Below, in pieces: positions 1 through 6,971 of a stretch of DNA of 17,229 nucleotides (its first letter is position 1; every line of letters starts with the position of its first letter). A program made the translations under genes and the position numbers. The notes under the pieces are model-generated. The model saw nothing but the letters and a program-made list of their open reading frames with translations, was not told where the DNA came from and made no database searches. This DNA comes from SLFT01 sp964493075 (lineage in GTDB: Bacteria; Hydrogenedentota; Hydrogenedentia; Hydrogenedentales; CAITNO01), in NCBI GenBank assembly GCA_964493075.1, contig CAZBNU010000074.1, positions 1-17,229 of the forward strand, written 5' to 3'.

Positions 1-68
1 AACCTGAAAAATGCGTCAGCATGGTTCTGGATGATATAGTGTTGCTGTAATAAGGATAGCATCTTGTC

Positions 69-1094
69 ATGCGACGCATTTTCCCTTCACTACAACAGTA
101 TTTGGCTTTTATAGCACAACTGCCTGACACACTGCTGGGCAGGCTGGACGATTTTTTTGATCGTCTGCGGCACCGCGGTCTTGGTGACTGGCCGCTGGCG
201 CTGTTGTTGCTCTCACCCGCTCTTTTAATTTTGTCCGTATTTGTTCTATTCCCCATGGGCAGCACCTTTTATATGAGTCTGTTTGGTGGGCGGCATGGCA
301 TGGGTGATTTCGTCGGCATGTCGAATTACCTGACCGCCTTTCAAAAACCGGAATTCCGCAGTAGCCTTTTGGTAACCATCTACTACGTACTGGGCGTTGT
401 GCCCCTTTCCATGTTCATCAGTTTTCTGATTGCCTATGGGCTGTATAAAATCACCCTTGGCCGCGGGCTGTTGCGCACCATCTATTTCCTGCCGTACATT
501 ACTTCTGCCGTGGCGGCGGCCATGGTCTGGCGCGCTATCTTCAATCCCCAGTCCGGCGTCATCAACCTGCTGCTTGGCTACGCAGGTGTGGAGCCGTTGA
601 ACTGGCTGCTTGAACCGCGTGGGGTTTTATTTATTTTGAGCAATGGTTTTATTCCCGCTTCCTGGGGGCCAAGTCTGGGTCTCGTCTGCATCATTCTGTT
701 TGATGTATGGCATGGTTGCGGATTTATGGTTGTGGTGTTTCTGGCCGGGCTTACCGCTATGCCCCGTGAACTTGAAGAAGCAGCGCGTATTGATGGGGCA
801 AACGGCGCACGGATATTGTTGCATGTAACCCTGCCGCTGCTCTCCCCCACCATTTTCTTCCTGCTTATCGTAAGCGTCATAAAATCATTCCAGGCCTTTA
901 ACAGTTTCTATGCACTCACCCACGGTGTTGGCATGCCGGGCGTCCAGAACCTGATCCTGTACCTGTATGTGCAGTTTTATGAATACGGTTATTGGGGATA
1001 CGGAGCCGCGATTGCCACCCTGTTGATGGTGGCCATTGTGCTGTTGACGCTAATCCAATGGCGACTGCTTGGAGAAAAAGTGCATTACTCATGA
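69..1094 (+). CDS. ABC sugar transporter permease, MalF/UgpA type
   Basis: Inner-membrane permease subunit of a carbohydrate ABC importer (binding-protein-dependent transport inner-membrane family), 341 residues. It has a cytoplasmic N-terminal stretch, a first membrane span near residues 43-63, and several further hydrophobic segments. The cytoplasmic EAA loop that docks the ATPase is seen at residues 237-244 (EEAARIDGA context, with Glu237, Asp242 and Gly243), followed by LPLLSP. The ATG at 69 gives a full-length MalF/UgpA-like protein; an AAGGA lies 12 bases upstream, which is rather far. The gene overlaps the next permease by an ATGA junction, so the two are translationally coupled. Substrate cannot be read from the permease; glycerol-phosphate, maltose and other sugar importers share this architecture. 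Whether an upstream gene belongs to the operon is outside the window. Confidence 0.93.
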   Translation: MRRIFPSLQQYLAFIAQLPDTLLGRLDDFFDRLRHRGLGDWPLALLLLSPALLILSVFVLFPMGSTFYMSLFGGRHGMGDFVGMSNYLTAFQKPEFRSSLLVTIYYVLGVVPLSMFISFLIAYGLYKITLGRGLLRTIYFLPYITSAVAAAMVWRAIFNPQSGVINLLLGYAGVEPLNWLLEPRGVLFILSNGFIPASWGPSLGLVCIILFDVWHGCGFMVVVFLAGLTAMPRELEEAARIDGANGARILLHVTLPLLSPTIFFLLIVSVIKSFQAFNSFYALTHGVGMPGVQNLILYLYVQFYEYGYWGYGAAIATLLMVAIVLLTLIQWRLLGEKVHYS

Positions 1095-1906
1095 AAGTGA
1101 AGCGCATACTTTTATATCTTATATTGGCTGTGGGAGCGTTCGTAGCACTATACCCCTTCCTATGGATGGCGGGAGCGGCATTGAAAACGCATTCTGAAGC
1201 CACCACCGCCACGCTGGCTTTCTGGCCAAAATCACCGCAATGGCAGAATATCCGGGAAACCTTTTCGGCTGCGCCTTTTGCACGATACTTTTTCAACTCC
1301 TTTTTCGTTTCCTTAACCGTATGTTTTTTCGTATGTCTTACGGCGATCATGGCTGGCTATGCTTTTGCGCGACTACATTTTCGTGGACGCAGCCTTCTTT
1401 TTGCCCTTACGCTAAGTTCGATGATGGTGCCTTTTGAAGTCATGTTCATCCCCAACTACGTGTTGATTACAAAACTGGGCTGGTATAACACCTATGCAGC
1501 GCTGATAGTGCCGTGGTGCGCCAATGCCTTTTCAATTTTCCTGATGCGGCAGGCGTTCCTCGCGCTCCCAAACGATTACTATGACGCTGCCGTCGTGGAC
1601 GGCTGTGGTCACCTCCGATTCCTGGCCAGAATCGCGATCCCACTGGTAAAACCGATGTTGATTACAGTGGCGCTTTTTGCCTTCCTGGGAAGTTACAATG
1701 CCCTGTTGTGGCCCCTGATTGTGACGTCATCCGAAGCCATGCGCGTGGTGCAGGTGGGCTTGACTTTGTTTAATAGTGACGCTGGCCTGAAACTAAATCT
1801 GCTCATGTGCGCTTCCATGATTGTTATTATGCCGTCTTTACTTTTATACTTTGTGGCGCAACGCTATTTTGTGGAAAGCGCCGTCAGCGCAGGTATAAAA
1901 GGATAA
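1091..1906 (+). CDS. ABC sugar transporter permease, MalG/UgpE type
   Basis: Second permease subunit of the same importer, 271 residues, which is the usual MalG/UgpE length. The start chosen is the ATG at 1091 overlapping the upstream TGA (ATGA); the frame is open further back to 992, but that would overlap the first permease by about 100 bases and add no family-like sequence. The protein opens with a short basic stretch and a membrane span, and has about six spans. The EAA loop is at residues 165-173 (DAAVVDGCG), followed by IPLVKP, with Asp replacing the usual first Glu. The nearest purine-rich Shine-Dalgarno candidate (1071-1077) is far from the ATG, which agrees with start by coupling to the upstream gene. 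It should form the membrane channel as a heterodimer with the 69-1094 product. Confidence 0.93.
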   Translation: MKVKRILLYLILAVGAFVALYPFLWMAGAALKTHSEATTATLAFWPKSPQWQNIRETFSAAPFARYFFNSFFVSLTVCFFVCLTAIMAGYAFARLHFRGRSLLFALTLSSMMVPFEVMFIPNYVLITKLGWYNTYAALIVPWCANAFSIFLMRQAFLALPNDYYDAAVVDGCGHLRFLARIAIPLVKPMLITVALFAFLGSYNALLWPLIVTSSEAMRVVQVGLTLFNSDAGLKLNLLMCASMIVIMPSLLLYFVAQRYFVESAVSAGIKG

Positions 1907-1909
1907 ACA

Positions 1910-3217
1910 ATGCGATACATTTGCCTTTCTGTCTTTCTCCTATCCGTTGTTGCGTTCCTCCCAACAGGATGCGACAACAACACCTCAGAACCAACGGGCT
2001 TCCTGCCTGTTGACGATAAAGCGGCGGTTTTCTGGGACCGGCAAACCACGGAGAGCGCGGAACTGCTGCGCACCATGACGGAGGCGTTTAATCAGGAATG
2101 GATCGGTATTCCGGTCAAAGTGGAACGCGCCGGAACGTACTCTGATATTTTCCGAAAAATCACAGCGGGCATCCAGGCAAAACGTCTTCCGGCAATGGCG
2201 GTATCCTATGAAAGCATGACCAACGAGTATATCCCTACGGGCGCCGTGGCGCCGCTGGACGATCTGGTTTCTGATCCGGAAATCGGTCTTAGCGTGGAAG
2301 AACTAGCCGACTACTACCCCACGATGCTGGAAACCAACCGCTATAAAGACTATGGCAATCGGTTGTATTCTTTTCCATTCGCCAAAAGCCTGTTGATGCT
2401 GTACTTCAACAAACGGGTTCTGGAAGCGGCGGGCATTGCGTCACCGCCTGAAACCTGGGATGACTTCCTCGCACAATCCCGGTTGATCAAGGAGCGCACC
2501 GGCAAATATGCCCATGCCATTCATGCGGATTGTTCCACCATCAACGGCATGATTTTCAGCATGGGTGGCGACGTGCTGGAAGAAAAAACGACCCTGTACG
2601 ACAGCCCTGAGGCGCTGGCGGTATTTCAAATTATCGAAACGCTCTATACCGAAAAACTCGCCTACCTGATTGCCCCGGGTTCTTATGATGACAATGTGGC
2701 CCTGTCAAAAGGAGACATTGCATTTGTGCTGCGAAGCAGCTCCGGGCTTAGCGACATGATGCTGCTGATGGAAAACGATCCTGATGGCTGGGGCCTTACA
2801 CGCATCCCCCAGAAGCAACCGGAAACCCCGGCAACCGTGCTGTACGGACCGAATATCTGTCTCTTTAATACGACCGAAGAACACAAGCGGGCTGCATGGG
2901 CATTTGTGAAGCACTTCACCGCCCCGGAATCCGCCGTGCGCTGGTCTTTGGAAACGGGATACCTGCCTGTGCGTAAAAGTGCGCTGGACCATCCCGACAT
3001 GCTCGCCTTTTGGGAGAAATGGCCCGACAACCGTGCGGCGTTTGACTGCCTCAGTTTCGCGCGGCCTGAACCCAATATCGCAGGATGGCAACAGGTGCGC
3101 GACCTTGCCGCGCGGGCCGTCACCGAAATTATGACCGGGATGAAAACAGCAGAAGAAGCAGCAAACACCCTGAAACAAGACGCAGATCGGGCCCTTGCAC
3201 AAGTAACAGCCTCATAA
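1910..3217 (+). CDS. ABC sugar transporter solute-binding lipoprotein
   Basis: Extracellular solute-binding protein of family 1 (UgpB/MalE-like), 435 residues, expected to be anchored in a membrane on the periplasmic side and to pass substrate to the two upstream permeases. The N-terminus is a lipoprotein signal: Met-Arg, a hydrophobic stretch, then the lipobox LPTGC with Cys21 as the lipidated residue. Typical family features follow: LYFNKRVLEAAGI and a PPETWDDF segment, a Trp-rich region after residue 320, and a C-terminal helix rich in Ala and Glu. The start codon lies 3 bases after the permease stop, and its Shine-Dalgarno (AAAGGA, ending at 1903) sits inside the permease's last codons, so all three genes form one operon. 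No MsmX/UgpC-type ATPase follows; it may lie upstream of the window or be shared with other importers. The substrate is not evident. Confidence 0.92.
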   Translation: MRYICLSVFLLSVVAFLPTGCDNNTSEPTGFLPVDDKAAVFWDRQTTESAELLRTMTEAFNQEWIGIPVKVERAGTYSDIFRKITAGIQAKRLPAMAVSYESMTNEYIPTGAVAPLDDLVSDPEIGLSVEELADYYPTMLETNRYKDYGNRLYSFPFAKSLLMLYFNKRVLEAAGIASPPETWDDFLAQSRLIKERTGKYAHAIHADCSTINGMIFSMGGDVLEEKTTLYDSPEALAVFQIIETLYTEKLAYLIAPGSYDDNVALSKGDIAFVLRSSSGLSDMMLLMENDPDGWGLTRIPQKQPETPATVLYGPNICLFNTTEEHKRAAWAFVKHFTAPESAVRWSLETGYLPVRKSALDHPDMLAFWEKWPDNRAAFDCLSFARPEPNIAGWQQVRDLAARAVTEIMTGMKTAEEAANTLKQDADRALAQVTAS

Positions 3218-3228
3218 TGTTTCTTAGA

Positions 3229-3459
3229 TTACAAGTGTCCGTTGTGTCCTTCTGCGAACTCTTCAAGCGCCTCTTCAACCATAATCTTGTGGTCCCGCTC
3301 AAATAACTCACGATCGGCTTGGCGACGAAACATCTTGCGCCGCTCATGGTCAATAGGCGAAGCAGGACGTAAATCGCGCCGGTCTATGCCGCTGCGTCTG
3401 TCAACCTGCCATTTACCCTCTTTGTCTTTGTAGTATCCTGGACGCACTTCCTCACTCAT
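3229..3459 (-). CDS. Small highly charged hypothetical protein (76 aa)
   Basis: A 76-residue protein that I do not recognise. The start is the ATG at 3459, with a strong Shine-Dalgarno AGGAGAGG (3468-3475) 8 bases upstream, which is good evidence that it is real. It has no signal peptide or membrane span. The first third is polar (PGYYKDKEGKW), then comes an Arg/Asp-rich stretch with the repeated pattern DRRSGIDRRD and later ERRKMFRRQADRE. The last 30 residues look like an amphipathic acidic helix (EEALEEFAEGH). Basic middle and acidic tail suggest a nucleic-acid or protein-binding adaptor, but that is inference. It converges on the sugar ABC operon with 11 bases between the stops. Its promoter would lie in the assembly gap just upstream, so the partners it may be transcribed with cannot be seen. 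Confidence 0.72.
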   Translation of the reverse strand: MSEEVRPGYYKDKEGKWQVDRRSGIDRRDLRPASPIDHERRKMFRRQADRELFERDHKIMVEEALEEFAEGHNGHL

Positions 3460-3482
3460 TGGCAGTTCCTCTCCTAATGTTA

Positions 3483-3582
3483 NNNNNNNNNNNNNNNNNN
3501 NNNNNNNNNNNNNNNNNNNNNNNNNNNNNNNNNNNNNNNNNNNNNNNNNNNNNNNNNNNNNNNNNNNNNNNNNNNNNNNNNN
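3483..3582. other. Assembly gap (100 Ns)
   Basis: Exactly 100 consecutive Ns, the conventional filler for a scaffold gap of unknown length. The left contig ends just upstream of a minus-strand small gene, and the right contig begins inside cysC. The true distance, and anything encoded between, is unknown. At minimum the 5' end of cysC is missing. Confidence 0.97.
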
Positions 3583-4059
3583 GCACAAGCATTGCAGGCG
3601 GTACTTTTTGAACATGGGTGTCAAACCTATGTGCTTGACGGCGACAACATACGCCACGGCTTGAACAAAGACTTGGGTTTTTCCCCTGAAGATAGGGAAG
3701 AAAACATTCGGCGTATCGGTGAAGTGGCAGCTTTGATGATGGATGCAGGCATGATTGTCAGCACTGCCTTTATCTCGCCCTATCGCGCAGACCGGGACAA
3801 AGCACGTTCTCTTTGCGGTGACCGGTTTATTGAGATCTACGTTGATTGTTCGGTTGAAGTGTGCGAAAGCCGCGATCCGAAAGGTCTCTACCAAAAAGCC
3901 CGGGAGGGAAAAATTCCGGAGTTTACCGGAATCAGTGCCCCTTATGAAGCACCGGTAAATCCGGAACTTGTGATCAATGCTGCAGAAAAGTCTGTTGAAG
4001 CGTGCGTCGGCGAAGTGATTGCCTACCTGCAGGACAAGGGCATACTCAAACAGGATTAG
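3583..4059 (+). CDS. cysC: Adenylylsulfate (APS) kinase, 5'-truncated by gap
   Basis: C-terminal 158 residues of APS kinase, which phosphorylates adenosine 5'-phosphosulfate with ATP to PAPS in the cytoplasm. The visible part has the family signatures in order: YVLDGDNIRHGLNKDLGFS, then REENIRRIGEV, then the substrate-loop region AFISPYRADRDKAR, then DPKGLYQKAREGKI followed by EFTGISAPYEAP. Full-length CysC is about 200 residues, so roughly 40 residues are lost in the gap, including the Walker A P-loop. A TTG at 3592 in this frame is an internal Leu, not a start, because the preceding codons continue the family sequence. I cannot tell whether the intact gene is a stand-alone kinase or the C-terminal half of a CysN-CysC fusion. 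No other sulfate-assimilation gene is in the window; it could also supply PAPS for sulfation. Confidence 0.93.
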   Translation, partial: AQALQAVLFEHGCQTYVLDGDNIRHGLNKDLGFSPEDREENIRRIGEVAALMMDAGMIVSTAFISPYRADRDKARSLCGDRFIEIYVDCSVEVCESRDPKGLYQKAREGKIPEFTGISAPYEAPVNPELVINAAEKSVEACVGEVIAYLQDKGILKQD

Positions 4060-4094
4060 GCCCGCACTGGGCAAAAACGTTGTACGCTCTTTTC

Positions 4095-4156
4095 CGATTT
4101 CGATTTCGACCTGTTGTACGAAGTCTATGTCCAAATCGAAATCCAAATCCAAATCG
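4095..4156. repeat. A/T-rich hexamer repeat with self-complementary arms
   Basis: A left arm built from ATTTCG units (4095-4110) is followed 18 bases later by an inverted arm built from AAATCG and AAATCC units (4129-4156). The first 16 bases of the right arm match the reverse complement of the left arm at 14 positions. The right arm continues as tandem hexamers AAATCG-AAATCC-AAATCC-AAATCG. It lies 35 bases after the cysC stop. It could act as a transcription stop, since a short TTTT follows, or it could be a dispersed genomic repeat. Its minus-strand reading produces low-complexity Asp/Leu/Phe text that should not be annotated as protein. Confidence 0.6.
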
Positions 4157-4249
4157 TTTTGCATTGCCTTTCTTTTGCCAATCGTCGCCCGCAGCAGTCA
4201 AGGGTCGCAAGAACAATTCCGCGGTAGTGCATTCGCCAGTTTTTTGATG

Positions 4250-4277
4250 TTATCATTTTTTCTGTGTATTATATAAT
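4250..4277 (+). promoter_or_regulatory. Candidate sigma-70-type promoter for the PilT-like gene
   Basis: A perfect TATAAT -10 box (4272-4277) is preceded, with a 16-base spacer, by TTATCA (4250-4255), which matches the -35 consensus at four of six positions. Transcription would start near 4284, about 50 bases before the ATG at 4338. Two near-copies of a CGAAGA-TTCG element (4278-4288 and 4287-4296) lie right at the expected start site and could be an operator. This rests on pattern matching only; the lineage's sigma preferences are unknown. Confidence 0.45.
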
Positions 4278-4337
4278 CGAAGAATTCGAAGATTCGTCGT
4301 AGGCCAATTACATCATGCAGTTCACAGGAGATTGACC

Positions 4338-5840
4338 ATGTCAGAAATCGTGCTGGGAACAGGGCAAAAGCAAACGTTGCGCAATATTCTGCGCCTAACG
4401 GAAGCGGTGATAAATAAACGCGAGGGCCAGCCCAGACGGATTCGCTTATGGACCGAGGACGTGGAAATTGAGGCCTGCCGCACTGAATTCAAAGGGGACT
4501 TCGAAAATTATACACTTCGTTTTCCCAAGGAAATGATTGACGAGGAAGAACTGAAGGAGTGCCTGGAAAGTTATCCCAATGAACTGGCGGTGGAAGAAGA
4601 CAGTCATGTCTGGCGGATTGTTGCACCGCCCTATGAGACCGAATTTACGCCCAAGGTTCTTGAGGCGCTTAATAAACTCAGTATGATTGTTCAAATGCCG
4701 GAGGTGTGGCGTGCTGAGGGCTTTGATTTTCGCATTGACAAAATCAATATTGAAATGCTGTTCCACGCCATGGTGCAGTATCGCGCCAGCGATGTCCACC
4801 TGTCTGCGGGACTCAATCCCATTTTCCGAATAGATAATGACACCCGCTTTTCAGAAATCATGACCCCGCTTTCCAGTGCGCAGATCAGCGAGCTGATTCG
4901 GCGGATTGCGCCAGTCGGTTTTTTTGAGGAGTTTGAAAACTACAAGCAAACCAGTTTCAGTTATCACCAGGCAGGCGCAGGCTATGCCCGCGTTTCGGCT
5001 TTCATGAAAAATGGCACGCCCCACTGCACGTTCCGCTACCTGCCTGAAAAAATCCCGTCCTTTGATGAACTCCACATTCCTGTCGAACAATTGCAAGCCC
5101 TTGCAGAGACGCCACGGGGGCTCATATTGATTACGGGGATGACCGGAAGCGGCAAAACCACCACCATGGCATCGCTCATTGACTGGATCAACACACACAA
5201 AGCAGCGCATATTCTTACCATTGAAAACCCGATTGAATTTGTGCATACCAACAAGAAATCCGTTGTATCGCAGCGTAGCATTGGTCCTGACGTGGGTTCT
5301 TTTGGCGAAGCCGTTACAGGCGCATTGCGCCATGATCCCGATGTTATTCAGATTGGCGAAATGCGCGACCCTGACACCATCCGGTCTGCCATTAATGCTG
5401 CTGCCACGGGCCATCTGGTCATAAGCACCATGCACTCCAACACGTCCTACGAAGTTATCAACCGTATTGTAAGTTTCTTTGATCCGTCAGAGCGCGACCT
5501 GGTGCGCCTGCAATTGCGTGACTGTCTCAAGGGGGTACTCTGTCAACGCCTCGTTGCCAAAAAAGGTGGTGGCCGCGTACCGGCCATTGAGTTCCTGTTC
5601 AATGACATTAAACCTATCACGGATGCTGTCATGAAAGGCGACACGGATATGATCCGGATAGGCATGCAGCAGACAGTGTCTCACTCCATGCTTTTCGAAC
5701 ATTACCTCCACAAAATGGTAAAGAACGGCGTAATTGACCTGGAACATGCCCGTGAAACAGCAACGGATGCGAGCGTTTTCGATCAATTGCAGATGGGCAC
5801 TTACGCGGTGCCAAGACTTGACAGCCTCAAGGGTGGCTGA
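4338..5840 (+). CDS. PilT-family type IV pilus ATPase with N-terminal extension
   Basis: 500-residue secretion/pilus ATPase of the PilT/PilU group. The ATG at 4338 has AGGAG (4326-4330) 7 bases upstream; a TTG two codons earlier is less likely. The PilT-like part starts at about residue 140, with ASDVHLSAG at 150-158. It continues with the Walker A motif GMTGSGKTT (267-275, Lys273), an Asp-box region TIENPIEFVH, the Walker B region DPDVIQIGEMRD (333-344, Glu341), and the His box STMHSN (363-368, His366). The C-terminal segment is PilT-like, but the usual AIRNLIRE motif, important for retraction in characterised PilT, is replaced by unrelated sequence near KPITDAVMKG. The first 140 residues are acidic and not recognised; classical PilT (about 345 aa) lacks them. 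No pilin, PilB, PilC or secretin genes are nearby. It probably powers pilus retraction or a related motor; its exact role is open. Confidence 0.88.
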   Translation: MSEIVLGTGQKQTLRNILRLTEAVINKREGQPRRIRLWTEDVEIEACRTEFKGDFENYTLRFPKEMIDEEELKECLESYPNELAVEEDSHVWRIVAPPYETEFTPKVLEALNKLSMIVQMPEVWRAEGFDFRIDKINIEMLFHAMVQYRASDVHLSAGLNPIFRIDNDTRFSEIMTPLSSAQISELIRRIAPVGFFEEFENYKQTSFSYHQAGAGYARVSAFMKNGTPHCTFRYLPEKIPSFDELHIPVEQLQALAETPRGLILITGMTGSGKTTTMASLIDWINTHKAAHILTIENPIEFVHTNKKSVVSQRSIGPDVGSFGEAVTGALRHDPDVIQIGEMRDPDTIRSAINAAATGHLVISTMHSNTSYEVINRIVSFFDPSERDLVRLQLRDCLKGVLCQRLVAKKGGGRVPAIEFLFNDIKPITDAVMKGDTDMIRIGMQQTVSHSMLFEHYLHKMVKNGVIDLEHARETATDASVFDQLQMGTYAVPRLDSLKGG

Positions 5841-5892
5841 TTATCCCCTCCCATATCTGATAGAATGCAACCTCGCAAGCGCCTACTGTGTG

Positions 5893-5979
5893 GTGCTGCT
5901 ATGCCGGACGCAGCACTCTCTCTAACTGTGTTTTTTTTCACCACAGTTACAGTTCGCAAACAATACACCGCGATGTATT
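5893..5979 (+). promoter_or_regulatory. Three consecutive inverted repeats in the leader of the HD nuclease gene
   Basis: Between the PilT-like stop and the next start there are three perfect inverted repeats in a row. These are GTGCTGC/GCAGCAC (5893-5899 with 5910-5916), TAACTGTG/CACAGTTA (5923-5930 with 5942-5949, whose loop begins with eight T) and AATACA/TGTATT (5962-5967 with 5974-5979). The first hairpin followed at a distance by the T8 run could be a weak terminator for the PilT-like gene. The second would hide that T run in its loop. Together they could alternatively structure the 5' leader of the exoribonuclease mRNA. Arms are only 6-8 bp, so chance is possible. Confidence 0.35.
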
Positions 5980-6014
5980 AAGGTTTAACAAAAAAAAGGA
6001 CTCCCATTTCTCAG

Positions 6015-6956
6015 ATGAAAAATCAATATGTAAACCTTCTTCAGGAAGGCGATCACCTGAATGACTATTTTGTTGCCGCCCGTAAAGACCTTCGAGTCAA
6101 GCAGGATGGCGGCAAGTTTCTTGGCATGGTATTCAAAGATAAGACCGGCGAGATCGGTGGTGTTCTTTGGAACGGCGCTGCCGATGTTGCCAAATTGTTT
6201 GAAGTAGGTGACGTGGTGCATGTGCGCGGCATTGTGGCTACCTACCAGAACAAACTCCAGGTGCGCGTTGAACAGGTACTGCCCCTTAATGAATCCGACT
6301 ACAGTCTGGATGATCTCGTCAACAAGCCCGAAGATGCGGATAACATCGAGAAGCAGTTCGCTGCACTTTTGGAATCCGTGAAGGACAAACACTGCCGCGC
6401 CTTGATAGATGCCTTCTGGGGAGATACTCCCTTCCAGAAAGGTTTCGTTAAAGCAATGGCCGGAAAGAAATGGCATCACGAATTTACTGGCGGCTTGCTG
6501 TATCACTGCTATGAAATGGCAAAGATTGCGGAAACCATCTGTGAACTTTACCCCGAATTGAATCGTGACCTGATCATCACCACTATTTTCCTGCATGACA
6601 TTGGCAAGATTTATGAAATGAGCCATGACCTGGCAGTGGAATACACCAACGAAGGGAAACTGCTGGGACATCTTCATATTGGCGCCGATATGGTGCAACA
6701 GAAGATTAACGCCATACCCGGTTTTCCTGAACGACTTCGCCTGGAAATATTACACTGCATTCTGTCGCATCACGGTGAACTCATCAATGGGTCGCCGGTA
6801 ACGCCCAAAACCATAGAAGCAATTGTGCTGCATCACATTGATAATCTTGATGCACAGGCAGCCGCCTTCTCACGTATCATCCGTGAGTGTCGTGAAAAAG
6901 GGCAGGAATGGTCAGACTATCTACCGCTGATTGAACGGGTCATCTGGGCCAAATAA
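6015..6956 (+). CDS. yhaM: YhaM-type 3'-5' exoribonuclease (OB-fold + HD domain)
   Basis: 313 residues, matching the length of Bacillus YhaM (about 314), a metal-dependent 3'-5' exoribonuclease. An OB-fold nucleic-acid-binding domain occupies about residues 10-95 (GMVFKDKTGEIGGVLWN, then GDVVHVRGIV and LQVRVEQV). The HD phosphohydrolase domain follows, with candidate metal ligands His164 (GGLLYHCYEM), His194-Asp195 (LHDIGK), His219/His221 (LGHLHIG), His252-His253 (LSHHGE) and Asp276/Asp279 (HHIDNLDAQ). The set appears complete, so the enzyme is probably active in RNA trimming or decay in the cytoplasm. The ATG at 6015 has an AAGGA 14 bases upstream, which is far. An in-frame ATT at 6006 is better spaced but a very rare start, so ATG is kept. 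The gene stands alone and converges on the barrel gene with 15 bases between the stops. Confidence 0.87.
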   Translation: MKNQYVNLLQEGDHLNDYFVAARKDLRVKQDGGKFLGMVFKDKTGEIGGVLWNGAADVAKLFEVGDVVHVRGIVATYQNKLQVRVEQVLPLNESDYSLDDLVNKPEDADNIEKQFAALLESVKDKHCRALIDAFWGDTPFQKGFVKAMAGKKWHHEFTGGLLYHCYEMAKIAETICELYPELNRDLIITTIFLHDIGKIYEMSHDLAVEYTNEGKLLGHLHIGADMVQQKINAIPGFPERLRLEILHCILSHHGELINGSPVTPKTIEAIVLHHIDNLDAQAAAFSRIIRECREKGQEWSDYLPLIERVIWAK

Positions 6957-6971
6957 CGCCGCTGCACCTTA

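Noticed and set aside
1..50. Possible C-terminal end of an upstream gene (frames ending at 39 or 50)
   Set aside because: Only 12-16 codons are visible and neither tail is recognisable, so no gene can be supported.
3229..4164. A long minus-strand reading frame running through the N gap and antisense to cysC
   Set aside because: It exists only because Ns do not produce stops. Its upstream half is the reverse of cysC and of the hexamer repeat, giving low-complexity Asp/Leu/Phe text. Only the 3' part (3229-3459) has its own start and ribosome binding site.
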